Positions 56,555 to 64,000 of a stretch of 64,000 nt of DNA are shown here, one piece after another; the first letter of the stretch is position 1; each line of letters opens with the position of its first letter. This stretch comes from Pseudomonas fluorescens Q2-87 (GTDB lineage: Bacteria > Pseudomonadota > Gammaproteobacteria > Pseudomonadales > Pseudomonadaceae). A model generated the notes under the pieces. That model was not told where the DNA came from and ran no database searches. It was given only the letters and a program-made list of their open reading frames with translations. Location: positions 5,088,556 through 5,152,555 of the forward strand of contig NZ_CM001558.1 of NCBI RefSeq assembly GCF_000281895.1, read 5' to 3'. Made by a program: the position numbers and the translations under genes.

Positions 56555-56583
56555 GGTTCAAATGACTGTGTACCACCAAGTAC
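56555..56583 (+). other. attR, diverged copy of the tRNA-Met 3' end
   Basis: GGTTCAAATGACTGTGTA-CCACCAAGTAC matches the tRNA-Met end at 36120-36149 with a few changes and one missing base. It marks the right border of the element. Confidence 0.78.
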
Positions 56584-56584
56584 T

Positions 56585-56618
56585 AAAAACGGCTTATCGA
56601 AAGATAAGCCGTTTTTTT
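56585..56618 (+). terminator. terminator after attR, probably the original tRNA-Met terminator
   Basis: AAAAACGGCTTATC and GATAAGCCGTTTTTTT form a perfect stem around a GAAA loop. It immediately follows attR, where the tRNA gene's own terminator would have been before insertion. No gene lies in the 56399-56737 spacer. Confidence 0.85.
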
Positions 56619-56737
56619 ATGCCTCGAGAAAAGTAACTGCCCGCCCGGGCCCTTTGATTCACTGTGCTGATTTGCACCGCTCGCCTCGCATCGCTACAGT
56701 CGGCCTCTATACCCCTGGCCCACGGATGGAGCGACAC

Positions 56738-58579
56738 GTGCCTACATATCTGAAACCAAACCTGCATCGCCTGTCAGCCATTTCGCTGCTGGCTGTCGCC
56801 CTGGCTCTTGTGGCCTGTAAGGCCCCGCCCGCCTCCACCACCACTGCATTACCAGCCCCACCGGAAAATACCTCCGGCTACCGCACCGACTTGCAGACCC
56901 GTCATGCCAGCAAACATATGGCTGCCGCGGCCAATCCGTTGGCGGCCGAGGCCGGGCGGGAGATGTTGCGGCGTGGCGGCTCGGCCATCGACGCGGCAAT
57001 TGCAATGCAGGCGGTGCTGACCCTGGTGGAGCCACAGTCTTCCGGCATCGGCGGCGGCGCGTTCATCGTCCTATGGGATGGCGAGGCGGTGCGCACTTAT
57101 GACGGCCGCGAAACCGCACCGGCCGGCGCCACCGAGAGACTTTTCCTGCAAGCCGACGGCAAACCCATGCCATTTACTGCCGCACAGATTGGCGGCCGTT
57201 CTGTAGGCACGCCCGGCGTATTGCGTGCATTGGAGCTGGCCCACCGCAAGCACGGTCGCCTGAAATGGGCGACGCTGTTCGAACCGGCCATCGCCTTGGC
57301 GGAACAAGGCTTCGCCATCTCGCCCCGCCTGCATTCACTGATCGCGAGCGACCCGTCCCTCCCAGGCGCGCCAGACATGGCCACGTATTTCCTGAACGCT
57401 GATGGCAGCCCGAAAGCCGTTGGCACGACGCTGAAAAATCCGGCCTTGGCCGGTGTGCTCAAGCGCATCGGCGCTGAGGGCCCCGATGCGCTATACAAAG
57501 GGCCCGTGGCCGAGGAAATCGTCGCCAAGGTGCAGGGCCACACCAATGCCGGCAGCCTTTCATTGAACGACCTCAAGGGTTATGCCGCTCGGGAGCGTGC
57601 ACCGTTGTGCACCGATTACAAGCGCTGGCAAGTCTGTGGCATGGCACCTCCCTCTTCGGGCGGGATCGCCGTGGCGCAGATCCTCGGCACCTTGCAGGCC
57701 TTGGAACAGCGCGACAGCCGCCTGGCCCTCGCCCCGTTGCTACCGCGCAAGACCGATAAGCCGGCGGGCATCGAACCTGCGCCTGAAGCGGCGCACCTGA
57801 TCGCCGAAGCAGAACGCCTAGCTTACGCCGACCGCGCCCAATACGTCGCGGACTCGGACTTTGTCCCTGTGCCGGTCAAGGGCTTGGTCGATTCTGGTTA
57901 TCTGGCCAGCCGCGCCAGCCTGATCGGCCCGCGCAGCATGGGCGTTGCCAAGCCCGGAACGCCACCTGGTATCCAGGTCGCCTACGCGCCGGACCGATCA
58001 CCGCTGCGCATTTCCACCTCGCAAGTGGTGGCGGTGGATGACCAGGGTGGCGCCGTGTCCATGACCACCACAGTGGAGTCGGCATTTGGCTCGCACCTGA
58101 TGGTCCAGGGATTCATGCTCAACAATCAGATGACCGATTTCTCGTTCATCCCCGAAGAGAACGGGCAGAAAGTCGCCAACCGCGTCGAACCCGGTAAACG
58201 CCCCCGTTCGTCCATGGCCCCGACGCTGATCTTCGATCGCAAGACAGGCGAGTTGCTGGCCGCTGTCGGCTCACCAGGGGGCTCACAAATCATCGAGTAC
58301 GTCGCCAAGTCAGTGATCGGCCTACTCGATTGGAACCTCGACCCGCAAACCGCCATCAACCTTCCAAACTTCGGCAGCCGCAACGGCCCCACCGAACTGG
58401 AACAGGGGCAATTCAGCCCGGCGCTGATCCAGGCGTTGAAGGAAAAAGGTCATGCGGTGAGCGAGATCGATATGAACAGCGGCACCCAGGCCATCGTCCG
58501 GGTGCGTGATGCGCAAGGGAAAGCGTCACTGGCTGGTGGCGCGGACCCGCGGCGCGAAGGTCAGGCGCTAGGTGATTGA
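56738..58579 (+). CDS. ggt: gamma-glutamyltransferase (lipoprotein type)
   Basis: This 613-aa Ntn-hydrolase cleaves glutathione and transfers gamma-glutamyl groups. A lipoprotein signal (SLLAVALALVACKAPP) suggests outer-membrane or periplasmic anchoring. Family motifs are SGIGGGAFIVLWDG and AVSMTTTVESAFGS, whose Thr starts the small subunit and acts as nucleophile, and SSMAPTLIFD and SPGGSQII. I choose the GTG at 56738, seven bases after GGAG; the ATG at 56726 overlaps that site. Its 3' end overlaps the convergent HTH gene by 19 bp. Confidence 0.92.
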   Translation: MPTYLKPNLHRLSAISLLAVALALVACKAPPASTTTALPAPPENTSGYRTDLQTRHASKHMAAAANPLAAEAGREMLRRGGSAIDAAIAMQAVLTLVEPQSSGIGGGAFIVLWDGEAVRTYDGRETAPAGATERLFLQADGKPMPFTAAQIGGRSVGTPGVLRALELAHRKHGRLKWATLFEPAIALAEQGFAISPRLHSLIASDPSLPGAPDMATYFLNADGSPKAVGTTLKNPALAGVLKRIGAEGPDALYKGPVAEEIVAKVQGHTNAGSLSLNDLKGYAARERAPLCTDYKRWQVCGMAPPSSGGIAVAQILGTLQALEQRDSRLALAPLLPRKTDKPAGIEPAPEAAHLIAEAERLAYADRAQYVADSDFVPVPVKGLVDSGYLASRASLIGPRSMGVAKPGTPPGIQVAYAPDRSPLRISTSQVVAVDDQGGAVSMTTTVESAFGSHLMVQGFMLNNQMTDFSFIPEENGQKVANRVEPGKRPRSSMAPTLIFDRKTGELLAAVGSPGGSQIIEYVAKSVIGLLDWNLDPQTAINLPNFGSRNGPTELEQGQFSPALIQALKEKGHAVSEIDMNSGTQAIVRVRDAQGKASLAGGADPRREGQALGD

Positions 58580-58794
58580 TCGAGTTCACTCTGCGGTTGG
58601 TAGACCAGCAGATCGGCGGGCTGGCATTGAAAGTAGTTGCAAATGGCTTCGAGGGTCGCCAAGCGTATGCCCTTGACCTTTCCTTGCTTGAGCAGGGAAA
58701 GGTTGGCTTCGGTAATGCCTATGGCGGCGGCGAGGTCCTTGGATTTGACCTTGCGCGTCGCCAGCATCACGTCGAGTTGAATCAGGATAGGCAT
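58561..58794 (-). CDS. YozG-like HTH regulator (XRE family)
   Basis: This 77-aa protein is a single Cro/C1-type helix-turn-helix (MPILIQLDVMLATRKVKSKD, AAAIGITEANLSLLKQGKVK, AICNYFQCQPADLL). Such small regulators typically follow a DUF2975 membrane protein, as here, 7 bp away. The start at 58794 gives the usual length. Its end overlaps the end of ggt on the other strand. Confidence 0.87.
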   Translation of the reverse strand: MPILIQLDVMLATRKVKSKDLAAAIGITEANLSLLKQGKVKGIRLATLEAICNYFQCQPADLLVYQPQSELDQSPSA

Positions 58795-58801
58795 GGGTGT
58801 C

Positions 58802-59356
58802 TCAAATGAAAGTTCGGTTTTCTGAATCGACTTCACTGGCCTGGGTCAGGATCCGGGCAATGATCGCGATACAGGCGGCAAGAAACAATGCGACAAAGGA
58901 CGGGGCGGTGATGCTCAGCGTCAGCAATCGCTGGCCGATTGGTGCGTTGATGGTCATCAATAGGCTGAGAAACGGCTCACATAGGAAATCCAGCAATACC
59001 CACAACGCGACCGCACGGCCGACCTTACCTAAATAAGCCGCCGCTTCGCTGGAAAAATATTGGCCCTGGGCATACCGCTTGAACAGCTGCCGCAAGTTGG
59101 CCAACCCGGCCGCTAGCGCCAGCAAAGGGATGCTCGACAGCAGGATGCCGCCGAGAGACTGCCAGCCAGTCAAGTTCATCGCCTCTCCAGACAAACTCGA
59201 CAGTTGCCGGTCGGTCAGGGCGAACCCCAAACCGTATGCTGCCGTAACGTCAGGAAAGAACCAGGCGGCGGCATTGACCGTCATCATCGTAACAATGAAA
59301 ACAAGCGTGATGGCAGCCATGCGCTGGCTGTACAAGGCGAGGCGATTCGTACGCAT
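58802..59356 (-). CDS. DUF2975 membrane protein
   Basis: This 184-aa protein has four membrane segments (ITLVFIVTMMTVNAAAWF, GILLSSIPLLALAAGLANL, AVALWVLLDFLCEPFLSLL, VALFLAACIAIIARIL). The region LRQLFKRYAQGQYFSSEAA is typical of DUF2975. The ATG at 59356 follows CTGGAG; an upstream ATG lacks a site. It is paired with the HTH gene. The pair may sense a membrane signal; the role is unknown. Confidence 0.85.
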   Translation of the reverse strand: MRTNRLALYSQRMAAITLVFIVTMMTVNAAAWFFPDVTAAYGLGFALTDRQLSSLSGEAMNLTGWQSLGGILLSSIPLLALAAGLANLRQLFKRYAQGQYFSSEAAAYLGKVGRAVALWVLLDFLCEPFLSLLMTINAPIGQRLLTLSITAPSFVALFLAACIAIIARILTQASEVDSENRTFI

Positions 59357-59450
59357 GTGGGGCTCCAGCAGAATGAAAGGAGCCCGAAACATAGCCATTA
59401 AATTATCTTAGGACAATAATTAATGTGTAAAAAACAATAATAGAAGACGC

Positions 59451-60767
59451 TTAGCTCGACAGCTGATTGGCAAACTGACTCACCGCATCGACCACTTTCT
59501 TCGCCCCGTCCTGAATCTCGACGATGACTGTACCCGCCTCGGCAGCCAGGGCCAGGCCTTGTTCGGCCTGGTGTTGGCCGTCGGTCATCAGGGCGACGGC
59601 GTTGCGGGCCATGTCCTGGTTCTGGCGAACCACGCCGACAATTTCGTCGGTCGCCTGGCTGGTGCGCGATGCCAGTTGCCGCACTTCGTCGGCCACCACG
59701 GCAAAGCCACGGCCCTGTTCGCCGGCGCGAGCGGCTTCGATCGCGGCGTTGAGCGCCAGCAGGTTGGTTTGTTCGGCGATGCCGCTGATGGTCTTGACGA
59801 TGGTGCCGATTACCAGGGATTGCTCATTCAACGCCTCGATGCCTTGGCCGGCGGTCTGCATGTGCCGGGCGAGATCACGCATCACATCCACCGCCTGGGT
59901 CACCACCGTGGTGCCGCGCTGTGCGCTGTTATCGGTTTGCAGGGAGGTGCTGTAGGCAATGTTGGCTGCTTGTGCAACAGCCTTTTCCTGGTTGACCTGA
60001 TCGGTGATGTTAGTGGCGAACTTGACCACCTTATAGAGCCGATCATTGGCATCAACCACAGGGTTGTAGGACGCCTCCAGCCAAACCTCACGGCCATTGC
60101 TATCCAGGCGCTTGAAGCGACCCGCGACGAATTCGCCACTGTTGAGGCGTTTCCAGAATTGCTGGTAGGCCGGGCTGTTGTACTCGTCAGCCTCACAGAA
60201 TGTGCGGTGGTGCTTGCCCTTGATCTGCGCCAGGCTATAACCCATGGCCTGGAGGAAGCGGTCATTGGCCGTCAGCACGTGACCGCTCAAGTCGAACTCG
60301 ATCACTGCCGTTGAACGCACCAACGCGCCGATGAGGTTTTCATGCTCGCGAGAGGCCTCGATGGTGCGGGTCAGGTCATTGGAGTACATCGAAAAGTAGC
60401 GGATCCGCCCGTCAGCGTTCCGTACCGGCTGAAGGACTGAGCGTAGCCAGGCTTCCTGGCCATTGCCTCGCAACAGCCGCACGGCACCGGAAAAATGCTC
60501 GCCACGGCTGATCGCCGACTTGAAACGAATCTGGAATTCGTTGGTTTTCAAGTAGCCAGGAACAAACTCTTCCAAGGTCCGACCGATCAGGTCCTGGCTC
60601 TTGTAGTGCATAGTGTCCAGGAAATTCTGGTTGACCGTTTGTATCCGCCCCTCGGCATCCAGCGTAACGGCCAGCATCTCGCGGTCCAGGCTTTCTTTTA
60701 CTTGCATGAGGCTGGACAGTTCTTGGCGAAGAGCCGACAGCTCCTGCTTCAAGCGGTTGTTGAACAT
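59451..60767 (-). CDS. soluble PAS-PAS chemoreceptor (BdlA-like)
   Basis: This 438-aa protein has no membrane segment. Two PAS domains (about 25-140, with [13 protein letters not shown]; about 150-265, with [16 protein letters not shown]) are followed by an MCP signalling domain ([34 protein letters not shown]). The layout is that of BdlA, the biofilm dispersion protein of P. aeruginosa, and of Aer-like cytoplasmic sensors. It could bind haem or FAD. The start at 60767 has GGAG nine bases upstream. Confidence 0.87.
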   Translation of the reverse strand: MFNNRLKQELSALRQELSSLMQVKESLDREMLAVTLDAEGRIQTVNQNFLDTMHYKSQDLIGRTLEEFVPGYLKTNEFQIRFKSAISRGEHFSGAVRLLRGNGQEAWLRSVLQPVRNADGRIRYFSMYSNDLTRTIEASREHENLIGALVRSTAVIEFDLSGHVLTANDRFLQAMGYSLAQIKGKHHRTFCEADEYNSPAYQQFWKRLNSGEFVAGRFKRLDSNGREVWLEASYNPVVDANDRLYKVVKFATNITDQVNQEKAVAQAANIAYSTSLQTDNSAQRGTTVVTQAVDVMRDLARHMQTAGQGIEALNEQSLVIGTIVKTISGIAEQTNLLALNAAIEAARAGEQGRGFAVVADEVRQLASRTSQATDEIVGVVRQNQDMARNAVALMTDGQHQAEQGLALAAEAGTVIVEIQDGAKKVVDAVSQFANQLSS

Positions 60768-60990
60768 GGGGCATGCTCCGAAGGCAGGAGAGAAATGTGG
60801 CGTGTCTCTTAGCCATCGGCCCGGCGATTTTTTTCTAAAGAGCATGGCGGGCCGAACCTGAAAAATAATCGGCGGCACCCTCGAACCCTGATCAACCTGC
60901 CATGGTCAGTGGTTTGACCTATTGTTGGCACTGGGCCGCCGAAGCCATGCCGCCACGAATACCCATAACCATAAAAACGAGGTAATTGCC

Positions 60991-62409
60991 GTGACCACCG
61001 ACATAGAAGACAGCCGTTCCGCTCGCTTCGCCTTGCGCTGCTCCAGTTTCGCCGAGCGCTGGTTCCCCGATTCCTGGGTTTTCGCCGCACTGGCGGTGCT
61101 GGTCGTCGCGCTGGCGACGCAATTGATCGGCGCCACGCCCACGGCCGCCGCCATGGCATTCGGCGACGGTTTCTGGAGCCTGATCCCGTTCACCATGCAA
61201 ATGGCCTTCGTGGTGATCGGCGGATACGTGGTCGCCAGCTCGCCACCGGCCGTCAGGTTGATCGATCGTCTGGCACGCATTCCCAAGAACGGCCGCTCCG
61301 CGGTGGCCTGGGTGGCGTTGATTTCCATGGTCGCATCACTGCTCAATTGGGGCCTGTCGCTGGTGTTCGGCGGCTTGCTGGTACGCGCCCTCGCCCGGCG
61401 TACCGATCTGAAGATGGACTATCGCGCCGCCGGTGCCGCCGCCTATCTGGGCCTCGGCGCGGTGTGGGCCCTGGGGCTGTCCTCGTCAGCGGCGCAATTG
61501 CAGGCCAACCCGGCGAGCCTGCCGCCTTCGATCCTGTCGATCACCGGCGTCATTCCTTTCACCCAGACCATTTTCCTCTGGCAGTCCGGGGTGATGTTAC
61601 TGGCGCTGATCGTGATCTCGTTGATTGTCGCCTATGCCACCGCCCCTGGGCCGAACAGCGCCCGCGATGCCGCCGCCTGCGGCATCGACCCGAGCTTCAG
61701 CATGCCGGCGTTGCAGCCACGCACCCGTCCAGGGGAATGGCTGGAGCACAGCCCGCTGCTGACCATTGCCCTGGTGCTGTTGGCAGCCGGCTGGCTGTTC
61801 CATGAGTTTTCGACGAAACCCGCGATCAGCGCCATCTCCGGGCTCAACACGTACAATTTCCTGTTCCTGATGCTCGGTGCATTGTTGCACTGGCGCCCGC
61901 GTAGTTTCCTCGACGCCGTCTCCCGGGCGGTGCCGACCACCACCGGCGTCCTGATCCAGTTTCCGCTGTACGGCTCGATCGCCGCCCTGCTGACCACCGT
62001 GAAGGGCAGCGACGCCCAGACACTGGCCCACCACATCTCGACCTTTTTCGTACAGATCGCCTCCCACGACACCTACGCGTTGTTGATGGGCGTCTATTCG
62101 GCGGTACTGGGCTTCTTCATTCCCTCGGGCGGTGGCAAATGGATTATCGAGGCGCCCTATGTCATGCAGGTGGCCAATGACCTGAACTATCACCTGGGCT
62201 GGGCCGTGCAGATCTACAACGCCGCCGAAGCGCTGCCGAACCTCATCAACCCGTTCTACATGCTCCCGTTGCTGGGTGTGCTGGGGCTGAAGGCCAGGGA
62301 TCTGATCGGGTTTTCCTTCGTACAGTTGCTGGTCCACACGCCGCTGGTGCTGTTGCTGCTGTGGGCGCTGGGGACGACATTGAGTTATTTGCCGCCAGTG
62401 ATGCCATAA
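60991..62409 (+). CDS. short-chain fatty acid transporter (AtoE family)
   Basis: This 472-aa integral membrane protein has about twelve hydrophobic segments and AtoE features such as FWSLIPFTMQMAFVVIGGYVVAS, NWGLSLVFGGLLVRALARR and FIPSGGGKWIIEAPYVM. AtoE-family proteins take up short-chain fatty acids such as acetoacetate or butyrate. No ato catabolic genes are adjacent here. I take the GTG at 60991, with GAGG nine bases upstream; the preceding frame is not supported. Confidence 0.88.
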   Translation: MTTDIEDSRSARFALRCSSFAERWFPDSWVFAALAVLVVALATQLIGATPTAAAMAFGDGFWSLIPFTMQMAFVVIGGYVVASSPPAVRLIDRLARIPKNGRSAVAWVALISMVASLLNWGLSLVFGGLLVRALARRTDLKMDYRAAGAAAYLGLGAVWALGLSSSAAQLQANPASLPPSILSITGVIPFTQTIFLWQSGVMLLALIVISLIVAYATAPGPNSARDAAACGIDPSFSMPALQPRTRPGEWLEHSPLLTIALVLLAAGWLFHEFSTKPAISAISGLNTYNFLFLMLGALLHWRPRSFLDAVSRAVPTTTGVLIQFPLYGSIAALLTTVKGSDAQTLAHHISTFFVQIASHDTYALLMGVYSAVLGFFIPSGGGKWIIEAPYVMQVANDLNYHLGWAVQIYNAAEALPNLINPFYMLPLLGVLGLKARDLIGFSFVQLLVHTPLVLLLLWALGTTLSYLPPVMP

Positions 62410-62420
62410 AGCCATAAACA

Positions 62421-62442
62421 GGGCCGATATTTTCATCGGCCC
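62421..62442 (+). terminator. hairpin after the fatty acid transporter
   Basis: GGGCCGAT and ATCGGCCC pair around ATTTTC; only a weak pyrimidine run follows. Confidence 0.5.
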
Positions 62443-62520
62443 ACTTCTTCTTCGCCTCGGTCTGTTTCAGTATGGAGACACCCTGTTTCGAGGGGTCCAC
62501 ACGCTGAAAAGGATCTGAGC

Positions 62521-63681
62521 ATGTCCAGACTTGCCGTATTTTCACTTGCCGCCCTAGCCTTCAGTGCCGCCGCCAACGCCGCCGACATCGACGTGCAACT
62601 TGGCAGCACTGAACGCGTCACCCGCCTCTTCGCCTTCCCCAACAACTGCAACGTCATTTGCTTTCGCAACTGGACCCTGGAACAGACTGTCGAGCATTAC
62701 CTGACCCAAAGCGTCCAGCGCGACGGCTACAGCGCGGCCAAGGTCAGCGTCAAAAACAAAAAAGGCGTTATTCATGCCCACTTCAGCGGCGTGCCCAAGA
62801 GCTACGGCCAACCGCTGACCGCGCTGCTCAATGCTGGGGATTTGGCGTACAACGGGGCCAGCAAGCTCAACAGCGACAAGAAATGGTCCTATAACTGGTA
62901 TTTGTTCCTGCCGCTGGGCATGGCGCTGGAAAACCGCAAGAGCGTCGAACTGCTGCACTTCCCGCCGGATTACTCCCTGACCCAGGCTCAGGATTATCTG
63001 GAATCGGCTACCACTGACCGCTGGGCCACGCTGCTGACCATCAACGGCATTGCCGCTGACCAGACGCCGGCCTACCAGACCATCATCGACATCGCACCTA
63101 TCGCGGCGCCGTCCAATGCTGGCCAGACGCTGGAGGGGCTCTACGGCTACTTCAACGATTACCAGACCACCATGGTCAAGCAAGTCACCCAGGGCACCAG
63201 CGGGACCGCGCTACCGATGGTGGCCTTCGGCGCCCCAGTGCGCAATTGGATCAAGACCCAGTACGGCCAGACCGTGGGCGTGCTCGGCCTGGCGACCATC
63301 ACGCCGACACCAGGGGTCAAGGTGCCGGTGCTGGGCTCCAACCACCCGAGCTATATCTGGTACGCCGCGGACAAGGAAAACTACGACGGTGACGAAGCCA
63401 AGGCGGATGCCGCAGGCCTGAAAGTCATGGGCCAGGACCTCAGCGCTGCGTGCTGGCAAGCGGGCATGGGCAGCAAGCCCGGCACCGATCCGACCACGTT
63501 GTTGAACCAGTGCACGCAGACCTGGCAGGTCACGCAGAAGGAGAAAACCTGCGAGCTGTTCTACACCTCGGTTCGCAAGCTGACGCCAGAGGAAGCGACC
63601 AAGACATGCGAGACACCCGCGATCAAGTCGCAGCTGCCGCAATTGAAAGTGCCGATGCCGTTACCGGCTGAAGCGGTGTAA
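62521..63681 (+). CDS. secreted protein of unknown function
   Basis: This 386-aa protein has a clear Sec signal peptide (MSRLAVFSLAALAFSAAANA, cleaved before ADIDVQ). The mature part is soluble and beta/alpha mixed, with several Cys (NNCNVICFRNW, SAACWQAG, LNQCTQTWQV, KTCELFY, ATKTCETP) that could form disulfides in the periplasm. No family motif is recognised. It stands alone, 111 bp after the transporter gene. Confidence 0.75.
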   Translation: MSRLAVFSLAALAFSAAANAADIDVQLGSTERVTRLFAFPNNCNVICFRNWTLEQTVEHYLTQSVQRDGYSAAKVSVKNKKGVIHAHFSGVPKSYGQPLTALLNAGDLAYNGASKLNSDKKWSYNWYLFLPLGMALENRKSVELLHFPPDYSLTQAQDYLESATTDRWATLLTINGIAADQTPAYQTIIDIAPIAAPSNAGQTLEGLYGYFNDYQTTMVKQVTQGTSGTALPMVAFGAPVRNWIKTQYGQTVGVLGLATITPTPGVKVPVLGSNHPSYIWYAADKENYDGDEAKADAAGLKVMGQDLSAACWQAGMGSKPGTDPTTLLNQCTQTWQVTQKEKTCELFYTSVRKLTPEEATKTCETPAIKSQLPQLKVPMPLPAEAV

Positions 63682-63806
63682 ACCGACGGGTGCCTCACCG
63701 CGCCAGCCGGTGCTGATGCGAGGAGGCACCCATCGATTCGCGGTTTCATTTCAGATGGGAAAAGCCGTCGCCCTGGATAAATGTCATCGCGCCTGGCTAC
63801 TTGGAC

Positions 63807-64000
63807 TCAGGGCGCGCCGACCGGACGCAGCCGATACTGCGGCGGCAGCTGTTCAAAACCGCTGATCGTGGTGTCCAGGCTTTTCCAGCGTCCGTCCTTG
63901 ATGCCGTAGATGCAGCCATGGATCGACAGTTTCTGGCCGCGATGCCAGGCATTCTGGACGATGCTGGTATGGCCGACGTTCGCCACCTGCTGGATCACGT
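63807..64000 (-). CDS. can: beta-carbonic anhydrase, C-terminal part
   Basis: The start of the gene is beyond the window. The visible 63 codons (VANVGHTSIVQNAWHRGQKL, SIHGCIYGIKDG, QLPPQYRLRP) match the C-terminus of beta-class carbonic anhydrases, including the strand that follows the zinc site. It hydrates CO2 for bicarbonate-dependent carboxylases. Confidence 0.88.
   Translation of the reverse strand, partial: VIQQVANVGHTSIVQNAWHRGQKLSIHGCIYGIKDGRWKSLDTTISGFEQLPPQYRLRPVGAP

Larger units (their letters stand above)
36120..56583. mobile_element. P4-like integrative element in tRNA-Met with defence-type cargo
   Basis: The element is about 20.5 kb between the two att copies. It carries a tyrosine integrase beside attL, an AlpA regulator, a C4/CI-type antisense RNA leader, small overlapping genes, a Toprim/DUF927 primase-helicase, an origin-like region near attR, and cargo (CHAT protein, DUF2726, Vsr-like and PIN proteins). 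An IS66 copy is nested inside. Base composition is uneven, with a distinctly AT-rich PIN gene. No structural phage genes and no recognisable sid, psu or delta are present, so packaging by a helper phage is not shown. Confidence 0.85.

Overview
The window is a GC-rich chromosomal segment of a fluorescent Pseudomonas (P. fluorescens group by gene content and REP-type palindromes; species not determinable by eye). The conserved blocks hemA-prfA-prmC-moeB-murI, lolB-ispE-tRNA-Gln-prs-rplY-pth-ychF and hpt/upp/uraA/hemH/phrB are the usual Pseudomonas order.

Layout. 1-12 kb: the end of a SulP transporter, a cupin gene, nucleobase salvage (hpt, upp, uraA), ferrochelatase, and a probable light/oxidative-stress cluster (FAD oxidoreductase, YbgA-like protein, MerR/LitR-like regulator, photolyase, a degenerate SDR, a YkgJ protein). 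12-17.5 kb: pagL and the leftward operon hemA-prfA-prmC-moeB-murI, which links haem synthesis, translation termination, cofactor and cell-wall functions. 17.6-24.7 kb: a TPR lipoprotein, lolB, ispE, tRNA-Gln, prs, rplY, pth, ychF. 24.7-36 kb: two MFS transporters, a delta-60/RTX exoprotein, two membrane chemoreceptors and a small operon of unknown function. 56.6-64 kb: gamma-glutamyltransferase, an HTH/DUF2975 pair, a soluble PAS-PAS chemoreceptor (BdlA-like), a short-chain fatty acid transporter, a secreted protein and the end of a beta-carbonic anhydrase.

Between them (about 36.12-56.58 kb) lies a 20.5-kb integrative element inserted at the 3' end of a tRNA-Met gene. Its integrase sits next to attL. 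A diverged copy of the tRNA end (attR) lies just before what looks like the displaced tRNA terminator. The backbone is phage-P4-like: tyrosine integrase, AlpA regulator, a leader with a C4/CI-type antisense RNA flanked by its two target copies, a run of small overlapping genes, and a 964-aa Toprim/DUF927 primase-helicase. Near attR is an origin-like region with iterons, a perfect palindrome and long inverted arms. No P4-type capsid-size or polarity-suppression genes were recognised.

The cargo looks like defence: a 1272-aa protein with a C-terminal CHAT protease domain, a DUF2726 nuclease-like protein, a Vsr-like PD-(D/E)XK protein, a PIN-domain protein and an unknown gene beside attR. An IS66 element with an 8-bp target duplication has inserted about 10 bp upstream of the CHAT start codon, separating that gene from its native promoter. 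The CHAT gene, the antisense-RNA leader and the origin-like region are the most interesting parts of the window.
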